Part shown: piece by piece, positions 51,601 to 57,740 of the stretch
Layout of the letters: the number at the start of each line of letters is the position of its first letter
Position numbering within the stretch: position 1 is the stretch's first letter
From: Aureispira anguillae
Lineage (GTDB): Bacteria; Bacteroidota; Bacteroidia; Chitinophagales; Saprospiraceae
Assembly (NCBI RefSeq): GCF_026000115.1
Contig: NZ_AP026867.1
Location: 6,859,001 to 6,923,000 of the forward strand
DNA: 64,000 nt
Reading direction: 5' to 3'
Program-made: the position numbers and the translations under genes
The notes under the pieces: model-generated
The model's database searches: none
Seen by the model: the letters and a program-made list of their open reading frames with translations, nothing else
Told to the model about the DNA's origin: nothing

Positions 51601-51728
51601 GTTATACCTGTTGGGCTAGCATAGATGACATCGCACTGAGCTAGGGCAGGGTTCGACCAATAGACAGCTAAGCATAATAAAATGCTACAGCGATAAAACC
51701 ATTGGGATTTTAATAAATTTATTTTCAT
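45669..51728 (-). CDS. giant T9SS type B surface protein with glycine-rich block and Ig-like super-repeats
   Basis: 2019 residues. A signal peptide (~1-31) is followed by a parallel-beta-helix-like region (IRLLSGTYNLTHKIIIGCDD) to ~205. A glycine-rich block fills ~207-503 (runs such as GGNGGAGGAGGGGTGGSGG). From ~690 to ~1605 come eleven Ig-like domains of the CHU_C-associated type, ordered C-(A-B-C)x3-A. Three different domains with TYNWTGPNGF-type motifs (~1605-1845) follow, then one more Ig-like domain. The C-terminal CHU_C-type B sorting domain starts VDLFTPNGDGVNDYW (~1933). It is a surface fibre exported by T9SS, probably anchored with the PorP/SprF-OmpA protein encoded just downstream. 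Confidence 0.93.
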   Translation of the reverse strand: MKINLLKSQWFYRCSILLCLAVYWSNPALAQCDVIYASPTGITTNDGSEANPVDLSTALNQACLQNRKHIRLLSGTYNLTHKIIIGCDDIIIDGDWEVVLGIGRKNSSLTTTININSPLETSAYDGSTGTNVGYYIGVEAIGQNNQLIQDITFNVKNGGTSGTASGTTANRGNSVYGFYFRSSNGWHLERCTMNTGSGTRGINGINRPTAIAGSTGGTGSAADCDDDCTTNRGGNGGTGGGGITGAPTNNDFSCRNSGQNGSGGNSGTARQGGGGGSGGSAGAEDNRGGNGGAGGAGGGGTGGSGGAYGNGNGTNGSGSCSSVNATVGTIGTPGVNGSNGAALPISTTFSNFWLPSGQSASGTDGTGGGGGGGGGGGGGQGCFFCTDGTGGGGGGGGGGGQGGQGGTGGWGSGGSFSMFIVASNGTRNNVTLVAGAAPLGGNAGSGGNGGSGGNGGGLGGTSGGLFGCSSCEVGIGGVGGRGGNGGRGGNGGAGANGRSEQVRTVSGAAVTSTTSPNITQIITNEPLEGCQNSEIIITKNGGTWGLPAVASFIDDLENGVSSYTNSSTPAIISYTTVGSQDIIIDGVTYAGFVQINTARALPTFDPAMSVTICEGQTFTMNTPAAASEYEWILFEGANNTTNPIGIYNTKVASFPTPVTGATVNYHLRLRVKDNCCGWSAPVYFDFDAIPTSAGPVVTLDTVCAGQSATISTTGSGTLNWYSDALGQINIATGPAPTLVLNTPVLHQNTVFYAGQSVGSCTGPLTSAEVIVNPLPNQPSTTPIAVCFGEDVILSATGSGSGDLVFYDNSLTEIGRTTMSTGTPNASLNLGALAAGAHTYYVREYDGSCESPLNLIGVTVNALPSAPTASGTSICANGSTTLSASSTGSINWYADAALTNLVGTGSSYTTGALTTTTNYYTTQIDNNGCESAFTLVTVTVNPNPTNPTGTGATICLGQTATLTATSSGGTTTWFSDAAGNNAVGTGTSFTSPALNQNTTYFVQESDGNACQSDLVAVTITVNPLPNTPSTSPVFVCNGDDVILSATGTGTGDLVFYDNTLTEVGRVTMGGNPNATFNAGTLATGTHTYSVREDNGTCLSNPAAISVTVNAIPTAPTANNSNICSGNSTTLIATATGTTNWYSDMALTNLLNTGSTYNTGNLTTTTDFYVTQIDANGCESPATTVTVTINPLPADPTGTPDTVCTGTPATLLAMGTGGTLNWYSDASATILVGTGTSLTTPALAQNTTYYIQEVSANGCLSNIIAITAVVNTTPNPPSSNSVIVCLGQDAILSATGSGLGDIVFYDNTSTEVGRINMGGNPIATFNAGTLAAGNHVFYTTEDNGTCESGLVAIGVTVNTLPATPTASDITICAGNVATLSASGSVNWYSDLPLTNLVATTNTFVTGNLTTTTNFYVTAVDQNGCMSAIDTATVTVDPIPTTPITTADTTCEGNSATLTAIGSGGTLNWYSDATGTNMIGTGTTLPLSIVNQSTTYYVNETDNSTGCVSAMAMATVVVNPSPNPPSASNVTICSGSDAILSATGSGSGDLVFYDNNNTELGRFTMSTANTTGTFNTGTLAVGNYVFFVAEDAGDCISPLTSINVDVRQLPAAPTAFNDSPVCEGETVFVQSSTIAGATYNWTGPNGFATTLQNFNLTNITTAEAGTYQVAVSLNGCTSNSTSTTVTVNTRPVLNSLTSNSPLCELEDLSITTTPVSGATYNWTGPNGFTATTQDIAISAVLETDHQGFYSLVATDANGCASLPLSTLVMITALPDAGLANSNSPVCIGEDLKLEVQEVFGATYAWTGPNGFTATSRTPIINATQADSGLYTVVVTVNNCSSTYTTNVEIAPAPSITVIADTNTVLGTPIQLWAAGGIGYEWSPATDLDNVNIPNPTFTPSGLGTFTYTVSTYNTLGCSASTKLNITVTQPTIEDLKIVDLFTPNGDGVNDYWSVNFLQDPAIGPYQLQIVSRGGIEVLNTQNYQNDWYGTFNGQNLPDGTYWYIIHLENEDKTIKGAVTIKR
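46910..49410 (-). repeat. three-domain super-repeat, period ~745 bp
   Basis: Coding repeats A (VILSATGSGSGDLVFYDN), B (TGSINWYADAALTNLVGTG; TTTTNYYTTQ) and C (LNWYSDA; ALNQNTTYFVQE) follow each other three times, then A once more. A-starts lie near 49410, 48660, 47920 and 47180. Limits are approximate. Confidence 0.8.
50220..51110 (-). repeat. glycine-rich, locally GC-rich coding block
   Basis: About 297 codons with very high glycine content. The DNA here (for example 50520-50640) is dense in CCGCCACCGCC-type triplets, unlike the AT-rich surroundings. Confidence 0.85.
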
Positions 51729-51955
51729 AAATGTTTTTTTGGAGATTATAAATGATATTATTTAAAAAATAATGCTATGAACTTATATGGTGTTATAAAA
51801 ATTGGTTTAAATTGAAAAATACCATTGAAAGTACTAAAAATGAATTGTTTTAACAAACAAAATTATTATTATTAGCTACTTTATGTTACATGAATCAAGA
51901 GGAGACTCAATCGATAATTTCTAAAAGTAGGGGTGTAAAACGGACAAAGTGAATT

Positions 51956-52018
51956 GCCTTATTAGGCCTCAAAAATCTTGGTAATTTTAGCGCATAATCA
52001 ATTCTACGTAGTTACTTA
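51956..52018. repeat. 63-bp intergenic direct repeat, copy 1
   Basis: It starts GCCTTATTAGGC and ends CTACGTAGTTACTTA. It matches 52119-52181 at 62 of 63 positions. A short palindrome (CGTAGTT, 8 bases, AACTACG) straddles its right end. Confidence 0.85.
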
Positions 52019-52065
52019 AGCAACTACGCAGAACTAATGATTGTAAATTTAAACAACCTTTTTGT

Positions 52066-52130
52066 GCCTAATGGCGTTGCAAATGCTCATTGTAGCTACG
52101 GCTACAACTGTGCTTTGCGCCTTATTAGGC
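52066..52130. repeat. 65-base imperfect hairpin (REP/MITE-like)
   Basis: Nested pairs GCCTAAT/ATTAGGC, GCAAA/TTTGC and TTGTAGC/GCTACAA fold one long arm around a TACG turn. Its right end lies inside copy 2 of the 63-bp repeat. Confidence 0.65.
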
Positions 52131-52181
52131 CTCAAAAATCTTGGTAATTTTAACGCATAATCAATTCTACGTAGTTACTTA
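52119..52181. repeat. 63-bp intergenic direct repeat, copy 2
   Basis: Second copy, 163 bases from the first, with one difference (AACGC instead of AGCGC). Confidence 0.85.
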
Positions 52182-52286
52182 TCCATATAAAGCCTATATT
52201 ATTTCTAATAAATGGATAGTAAGAGCGAGTTGGATTTATTAACTTTACAACAGATCATATTTTTGAACAGATAAAAAACTACGATT

Positions 52287-52589
52287 ATGTTTGGAGGAAT
52301 GGAGGAAATGAAAAAACAAATGCAAGATGCTTTAACGGCTATTACTGTTGAAGGAGAAGCAGGTGGAGGAATGGTTAAAATTAGAGCAAATGCTGCTCGT
52401 CAAATCTTAGATGTAAGTATTGACCCATCTTTAGATTTAAACGATAAAGAGCAGTTGGAAGATTTGATGCTAGAAGCAATGAATCGTGTTATTGCTGCTG
52501 CCGCTGTCAAAGAGCAAGAAGAGTCTCAGGCTATGATGGCGAAATTATTGCCTCCTGGTATGGGAGACTTAGGTGGCTTGTTTGGATAG
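52287..52589 (+). CDS. ybaB: YbaB/EbfC nucleoid-associated protein
   Basis: 100 residues. The N-terminal helix MEEMKKQMQDALTAITVEGEAGGG, the strand MVKIRANAARQILDVSIDPSL and the C-terminal helix LEDLMLEAMNRVIAAAAVKEQEES give the complete YbaB fold, with the usual Met/Gly-rich tail (LLPPGMGDLGGLFG). It is a dimeric DNA-binding protein, often next to dnaX/recR in other bacteria; those genes are not here. It lies upstream of a RanBP2-finger gene with a 14-bp inverted repeat between. Confidence 0.93.
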   Translation: MFGGMEEMKKQMQDALTAITVEGEAGGGMVKIRANAARQILDVSIDPSLDLNDKEQLEDLMLEAMNRVIAAAAVKEQEESQAMMAKLLPPGMGDLGGLFG

Positions 52590-52627
52590 GTATTACTATT
52601 TATCCAACATGGAGTTGTTTAAATATA

Positions 52628-52690
52628 TAGACTTTATCACAGTATTTTGCTTTCCAATTAGTTGTTGGCAAATTTTTGTGATAAAGTCTA
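52628..52690 (+). promoter_or_regulatory. 14-bp perfect inverted repeat between ybaB and the zinc-finger gene
   Basis: TAGACTTTATCACA (52628-52641) and TGTGATAAAGTCTA (52677-52690) enclose 35 bases. There is no T-run behind it, so it is not a normal terminator. It ends 27 bases before the next start codon. An attenuator, processing site or regulator-binding pair are all possible. Confidence 0.5.
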
Positions 52691-52717
52691 ATCGTAATAT
52701 GCTTTAATCCAAATAAT

Positions 52718-53779
52718 ATGGCTGTATATGTAGGTAGGTGGGATTGTACTTCTTGTGGTTATAAAGGGGTGATAGGTCCAGAAACAGAATGCTCGAACTG
52801 TGGGGCTGATCGACCTAAGAATGTTAAATTCTATATGGCAGATGAAAAGGATATTGTTCAAGATCCTGATGTTTTGCAAAAGGCTAAGGAAGGGCCTGAT
52901 TGGCGCTGTTCTTATTGCGGACAGAATAACAAAAATGCTGAATCTACTTGCAAGGATTGTGGAAATCCTAGAGGTGTTGCAGATAAACAGTTGGACGTTA
53001 AGGACTATTCAACGCAAAATGTACCTCGTTCTGGAGATGGGACTCGATCCAAACCTCAAGCCCAAGTAGTGGCTGAGCCCCCCAAAACATTGAACAAAAA
53101 AGGGTGCTTCTTTATCTTAGCGATTCTCATTAGTTTGGCAATAGCACTAAGTTGGAGCCATGAAATTGAAGTTCAGGTTGAAAGCTTTGAATGGGAGAGA
53201 ACGATTCGGGTTGAGGAGAATAAGAAAATAAAGGAAGAAGGGTGGTCGTTGCCCCAAGGTGGAGAGTTAATCACTTCATTTAGAGAAATCCACCATTATG
53301 AACAGGTTTTAGATCATTATGAAACTCGTACCCGTACACAACAACGGGCAACGGGAACAGAAGAGTATGTCTGCGGGAAACGAGATTTGGGAAATGGCTA
53401 TTTTGAAGATAAGTATTGTACTCGAACAACTTATGAGAGTTATGAAGAAGAATATCAGGAGCCTATTTATCGGGATGAGCCTGTGTATCAAACCAAATAC
53501 AGCTATTGGATTTATAGATGGCTTATCTCCAAACCCATCGTTACTACTGGCAAAAATCAAGAGCCAATATGGGGGGATACGTATGATATAAAAACACAAT
53601 CAAATCTTCGTGAAGCTGGAAGAAAGGGCATGTATGCTGTCATTGTGCGAGATGAAAAAGCCGAAATACATCGTCATGAAATGAATTTTTCGAAGTGGGA
53701 ACGACTCAGTATTGGAGCTAATTTAAAAGCTAAACGAGGTACTGTACTGGGAGGTTATAGGGGATTGGTAGAGGAATAA
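52718..53779 (+). CDS. membrane protein with two RanBP2-type zinc fingers
   Basis: 353 residues. Two zinc ribbons of the RanBP2 type open the protein: C10/C13/C25/C28 (GRWDCTSCGYKG, ECSNCGADRP) and C64/C67/C78/C81 (DWRCSYCGQNN, CKDCGNPRG). The W-x-C-x2-C spacing with a following Asn/Gly is the family mark. A linker and one membrane segment follow (~130-146, FFILAILISLAIALSW). The ~200-residue C-terminal domain is rich in Tyr/Arg/Glu (TYESYEEEYQEPIYRDEP) and is not recognised. The fingers face the cytoplasm if the positive-inside rule holds. RanBP2 fingers bind RNA or ubiquitin-like partners in eukaryotes; a bacterial role is unknown. Confidence 0.8.
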   Translation: MAVYVGRWDCTSCGYKGVIGPETECSNCGADRPKNVKFYMADEKDIVQDPDVLQKAKEGPDWRCSYCGQNNKNAESTCKDCGNPRGVADKQLDVKDYSTQNVPRSGDGTRSKPQAQVVAEPPKTLNKKGCFFILAILISLAIALSWSHEIEVQVESFEWERTIRVEENKKIKEEGWSLPQGGELITSFREIHHYEQVLDHYETRTRTQQRATGTEEYVCGKRDLGNGYFEDKYCTRTTYESYEEEYQEPIYRDEPVYQTKYSYWIYRWLISKPIVTTGKNQEPIWGDTYDIKTQSNLREAGRKGMYAVIVRDEKAEIHRHEMNFSKWERLSIGANLKAKRGTVLGGYRGLVEE

Positions 53780-53995
53780 GATTTTATTTAAGGTGGAGTT
53801 GTAAAGCTCTTTTATGGATGAAAAAGGCGTTTGTCATTGAAACGGCTTTGTTTCATGTTGGCTTTCGAGGCATTTAAGCAATTGAGTGCTGCAAATATTT
53901 TTTTGGTAAGAAGGGGAACTAGATAGGAGTTTTTAGAGTTTTAATAATATTACTATTATAAAAAGAAGCTTTACTTTTATTTAAAACCTCTCATT

Positions 53996-55375
53996 ATGAA
54001 TATCGGTCAAAAAATACTTGCTGGGATTGGAGTTTTGGGTTTATTATTACTTACTCCTGTTATCTTTTATACGTTTGGAAATACGGTTCCTATTGATTTT
54101 TTAGGAGATAAATTGGGCAGTTTAGGGACACCTTCTGTGCTTACATTTGTTGCTTTTTGTATGATAGGGACGATGGCTCTTTTGGGAGGAGGAAAAAATT
54201 TGAGTGCTACTTTAGTGAGTTTATTTATAGGGGGATTGTTAATTTCTACTGCTGTGGAAATTAGCTTTTTAGCTTGGTTCAAAGAGATCGTTACTAATGT
54301 TGAGTTTTTATCTAATTTAAAATTAAACTTATTGGCAGGTGTTTTTGTGTTGCTGGTTGGGATGTTGTTGAGTTTTGTAGAGAAGGTAAATTTTAAAGTT
54401 GAGTTGTTTGTTTTATTACTGCTCCCTTTAAGTTTTTTGGTAGGGAGTAGCTATGCGGGAATTTTGCCGAATCAAAGTAGTTTTAACATATCTATGAATG
54501 AAGGGATGCAATCGTTAAAAGGGATGATTGATGCGAAATACTTAGCTCAGGAGAATGTTCAAAAATACGTAGAGGATGTTGCCGAAGATGAGACATTAAC
54601 AGAGGAAGAAAAAGTAGCAAAAATGGAAAATTTGCAACAAAAAATTGCAAAATTAGAAAGTGAAAAGGACATTCTGCAACGCTTAAAGTCTGAAAATGAA
54701 GCCTATAAAAAACGTATTGCAGAGCAGGAAGAACAGTTGAAAGAATATGAGTGGTGTGCGGGGTCGAGAGATAGCAGTTCACAGGTTCGTAGTTATGCCG
54801 AAGCAGTTGTGCCGAACCAACCTTGTGTACGTGATTTTGCTGTTTCTTTGGTCAAAGAACAACAAGGTGCCTATTATGATATTCGTCGAGGTACCCCTAG
54901 CGAAAAAGGAATGCAACAAATTTGTGTCTTGCATTATTATTTGGCGAACAATTGGAAATACATAAGCGATCCTACTATGATTCGAAACGATTATAATTCA
55001 CCAGCCAACAGAACCATTGCTTTGGGCTTGGCAGGAGATTGTGATGACTTTTCAATTTTAAACGCTTCTTGTGTAGAAGCAATTGGAGGAATCACCCGAA
55101 TTATGGTGGGAACGTGCAGTGGTGGTGCTCATGCATGGGCAGAAGTATTGATTGGAAATAAGAGTCAGTGGAATGCTGCTGTTAAAACAATTCGAAATTA
55201 CTATAACAATCCCTACAAAAAAATAATCCCTAGTATTGATGACGAAGGTAATTATTGGTTGCCGTTAGATTGGTATATGGGGGAATATACCTGCAACGAT
55301 AACCCCACCCAAATGGAGACTTATTATACTTCAAAAGAGCAATTGACAAAGGGCTTAAAAAGACTAAGCTATTAG
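53996..55375 (+). CDS. membrane protein with coiled coil and transglutaminase-like domain
   Basis: 459 residues. About four to five N-terminal membrane segments (8-27, 44-64, 78-92, 108-126, 136-155) are followed by a long charged coiled coil (~178-248). A C-terminal transglutaminase/protease-like domain carries the catalytic triad: Cys ~349 in AGDCDDFSILNASC, His ~378 in GGAHAWAEV and Asp ~425 in LPLDWYMG. Such domains act as peptidases, amidases or crosslinkers, here placed outside the cytoplasm. The natural substrate is unknown. It follows the zinc-finger gene by 216 bases. Confidence 0.85.
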   Translation: MNIGQKILAGIGVLGLLLLTPVIFYTFGNTVPIDFLGDKLGSLGTPSVLTFVAFCMIGTMALLGGGKNLSATLVSLFIGGLLISTAVEISFLAWFKEIVTNVEFLSNLKLNLLAGVFVLLVGMLLSFVEKVNFKVELFVLLLLPLSFLVGSSYAGILPNQSSFNISMNEGMQSLKGMIDAKYLAQENVQKYVEDVAEDETLTEEEKVAKMENLQQKIAKLESEKDILQRLKSENEAYKKRIAEQEEQLKEYEWCAGSRDSSSQVRSYAEAVVPNQPCVRDFAVSLVKEQQGAYYDIRRGTPSEKGMQQICVLHYYLANNWKYISDPTMIRNDYNSPANRTIALGLAGDCDDFSILNASCVEAIGGITRIMVGTCSGGAHAWAEVLIGNKSQWNAAVKTIRNYYNNPYKKIIPSIDDEGNYWLPLDWYMGEYTCNDNPTQMETYYTSKEQLTKGLKRLSY

Positions 55376-55401
55376 ACTCCTATTGAAACTATTTTACAAC
55401 T

Positions 55402-55433
55402 AGGCTGTTCCAATAAAGAATAGCCTTTTTTTT
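55402..55433 (+). terminator. terminator of the transglutaminase-like gene
   Basis: Stem AGGCTGTTC/GAATAGCCT with one G-T pair and a 7-base loop, followed by eight T. Confidence 0.85.
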
Positions 55434-55499
55434 GTTCTAAAATCTTCTTATTTTGATACATCTGTCAAAGAAGGATAAATTTTTATATTAGAATCAACT

Positions 55500-56432
55500 A
55501 TGATATCCACAACATTACACGAAAAAACACCCCTCTTTTATGCGCACAATTTAAGCACTAAGCTTGGCAAAAAAGTCTATTTTAAAATGGACTGCCACCA
55601 ACCTACTGGCTCTTTCAAAATACGTGGAATTGGTAAGCGTTGTCAAGAAGCTTTTGAGGCTGGATTTGATCATTTTGTAATCGCTTCTGGCGGAAATGCT
55701 GGGCTTGCTACTGCTTATGCTGGATGGAAAATGGGAGTAAAAACAACTGTTGTCGTTCCTACAACAACTACGCAAGCCATGCAAGAGAAGATTATTAATT
55801 TAGGAGCTGAATTAAAAATTTTTGGAACAACATGGAATGATAGCAATGTGTTTGCACAAAGTTTAGTAAAAAAAGAAAAGGCAATTTATATCCATCCATT
55901 TGATCATCCTACTGTTTGGGCTGGGAATGCTTCTGTAATCGATGAATGCGACACTCAGATGTCTCCCCCTGATTTGGTGGTGGTTGCAGTTGGTGGTGGT
56001 GGTTATTTTTGTGGTGTGATGGAAGGGATAAAACGAAACAATTGGACCCAAACACAAGTATTAACTGCTGAGACAGAGGGAGCAGCTTCTATGAAAGGCG
56101 CTATTGAGGCACAAGAACTCATTACCTTAGAATCTATAGCATCTATTGCTTCTTCTTTAGGAGCCAAGCGAGTGGCTAAACGAGCGTTTGAATTGGCTTT
56201 GGAGCACGCCGTAATTCCCTATGCTGTTAGCGACCAAGAAGCATTGGAAGCTTGTCGATTATTTTTGAATGAAACAGGAAATTTAGTAGAACCAGCTTGC
56301 GGAGCGGCATTAGCTGCCGTTTATCACAATATAAAACCAATTCAAGAAGCAGATTCTATTCTAATTTTAGTTTGTGGAGGAGCGAGTCTAACATTAGAGC
56401 ATTTTAATAATTATAGCGCTACACTATTTTAA
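55500..56432 (+). CDS. PLP-dependent serine/threonine dehydratase-like enzyme
   Basis: 310 residues. Fold type II PLP enzyme: the PLP lysine is K40 in PTGSFKIRG, the phosphate/substrate loop is SGGNAGLATAYAG, the tetraglycine phosphate-binding loop is VAVGGGGYFCG, and the C-terminal end is ILVCGGASLTLE. Length and motifs place it with the SDS-type L-serine/L-threonine dehydratases, which turn Ser or Thr into pyruvate or 2-oxobutyrate and ammonia. It lacks the C-terminal ACT domain of biosynthetic IlvA, so it is probably catabolic. Confidence 0.88.
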   Translation: MISTTLHEKTPLFYAHNLSTKLGKKVYFKMDCHQPTGSFKIRGIGKRCQEAFEAGFDHFVIASGGNAGLATAYAGWKMGVKTTVVVPTTTTQAMQEKIINLGAELKIFGTTWNDSNVFAQSLVKKEKAIYIHPFDHPTVWAGNASVIDECDTQMSPPDLVVVAVGGGGYFCGVMEGIKRNNWTQTQVLTAETEGAASMKGAIEAQELITLESIASIASSLGAKRVAKRAFELALEHAVIPYAVSDQEALEACRLFLNETGNLVEPACGAALAAVYHNIKPIQEADSILILVCGGASLTLEHFNNYSATLF

Positions 56433-56468
56433 ATTGCTTATCGTATAAAAAATAATTTATTAACACAT

Positions 56469-56688
56469 TACTCCGTTGAAAATGCAAACCTAGCTTTGCT
56501 AGCTCATAAGCGTTAGCGTACTAACTGGGCATGCTTGTAGCCAAAGCTAAACCACATAGACGTAGTGCACGAGCAGCTTGGTACTGTGTGTCAACTCCAC
56601 AGGGAACAACTAAGCGCAGCGCTCATGACCGCAGGGAATAATGAGTGAAGCGATCATAAGCAAAGCGTACTAACTAATCAACGGAGTA
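56469..56688. repeat. 220-bp MITE-like element with 11-bp terminal inverted repeats
   Basis: TACTCCGTTGA (56469-56479) is repeated inverted as TCAACGGAGTA (56678-56688). Inside, GCGTACTAACT occurs twice as a direct repeat (near 56516 and 56665). 56490-56511 resembles 28467-28487 of another element. No gene and no clear target-site duplication. Confidence 0.55.
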
Positions 56689-56895
56689 TTATAACAATAG
56701 CATTCTTTTTATTAAGCAATGAAGTTGATTTATTCTTAATTGGGTGAAGGAACGGAATTGAGCGGGTAACAATAAATATGATTACAAAATATTGTCAAGG
56801 CTAGACCATACAGAATACAAAGCTAGAGAGATAGAGTATTAATCTTTATTAGGTATAAATTATACGAATAATTAGTTTCTTATAAACTAAAAAAC

Positions 56896-56926
56896 TTTCA
56901 TATTTTTTACGCATATTGTATTTTTG
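56896..56926 (+). promoter_or_regulatory. Bacteroidota-type promoter of the LysE-type gene
   Basis: TATTTTTG (56919-56926) fits TAnnTTTG. TTTC at 56896-56899 lies 19 bases upstream, a near match to the -33 TTTG. The gene starts 80 bases downstream. Confidence 0.5.
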
Positions 56927-57005
56927 TACACTTTACCTTAAGGTACGCCATTGAGGGAAAAGGTTTTGAATAAAAAGGATGTCAATTTAGAACTAAAAAA
57001 ATAGA

Positions 57006-57665
57006 ATGATAGGACAAGCCATATTGGAAGGTGCTTTGGCAGGAGTGATCCTGAGTGTATTTGTAGGTCCCATATTTTTTACAATGCTTCAACTGGGGGT
57101 TGAACATGGGTTTCGGGCTGCATTTGCTTTGGCATTAGGGCAGTGGGTGAGTGATCTTTTATATATCTTTTTGGCTTTTTGGGGAGCGATTTGGGTAGAA
57201 GAGATCATTGCCGATGAGGTAAAACAAGCTACTTTTGTATGGTATAGTGGAACGATAGGAGGTTGTTTGTTGATTCTTTTTGGGGCAGGGTTATTGTTGA
57301 CAAAATCCGTATCAACAGCAGTCTCTGATAAAATTGAAATAGCAGAACATAAGGTATCTAAGGCGGCTTATTTTGCTTATTTTTTCCAAGGTTTTTTAAT
57401 CAATACAATCAATCCTACTCCTTTATTATTTTGGATGGGCTTAATGGCTTTTGCGATTAACAGCAACTATATAGGAGGAGCTACGGCTGCTTTGTACATT
57501 GCTGTTATGTCGGTTGTGATTATAGCGGATTGTCTGAAAATCTATTTGGCAAAAACAATAAGAGATAAATTAAAAGCGCAACATTTTTTATACGTTAGGC
57601 GTTTAGCAGGTTTAGTACTTGGTGGTTTTGGATTGGTACTACTTTTGAAAGTAACTGTATTATAA
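57006..57665 (+). CDS. LysE-family exporter
   Basis: 219 residues with about six hydrophobic helices. The N-terminal GALAGVILSVFVGPIFFTML, the GFRAAFALALGQWVSDLLYI segment and the INTINPTPLLFWMGLM segment match the LysE/RhtB superfamily (GPxxxx and NPKxxLFF-type motifs). Members export amino acids or small cations across the inner membrane. The substrate is not predictable. Confidence 0.88.
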   Translation: MIGQAILEGALAGVILSVFVGPIFFTMLQLGVEHGFRAAFALALGQWVSDLLYIFLAFWGAIWVEEIIADEVKQATFVWYSGTIGGCLLILFGAGLLLTKSVSTAVSDKIEIAEHKVSKAAYFAYFFQGFLINTINPTPLLFWMGLMAFAINSNYIGGATAALYIAVMSVVIIADCLKIYLAKTIRDKLKAQHFLYVRRLAGLVLGGFGLVLLLKVTVL

Positions 57666-57740
57666 ATAGACAATTATAAAAAGGGCAGATAGAAAGATTT
57701 GTTATTGTACTATGAATTTTATTAACCCAACTTTTTACTT

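Larger units (their letters stand above)
51729..52286. other. intergenic region with duplicated segment and a large hairpin
   Basis: 558 bases without a gene. They contain two 63-bp direct copies (51956-52018 and 52119-52181) and a 65-base imperfect hairpin between them (52066-52130), each entered separately. Confidence 0.7.
56433..57005. other. intergenic region with a MITE-like element and lysE promoter
   Basis: 573 bases. The 220-bp inverted-repeat element (56469-56688) takes up the first half. The second half is AT-rich and ends in the promoter region of the LysE-type gene. Confidence 0.6.
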
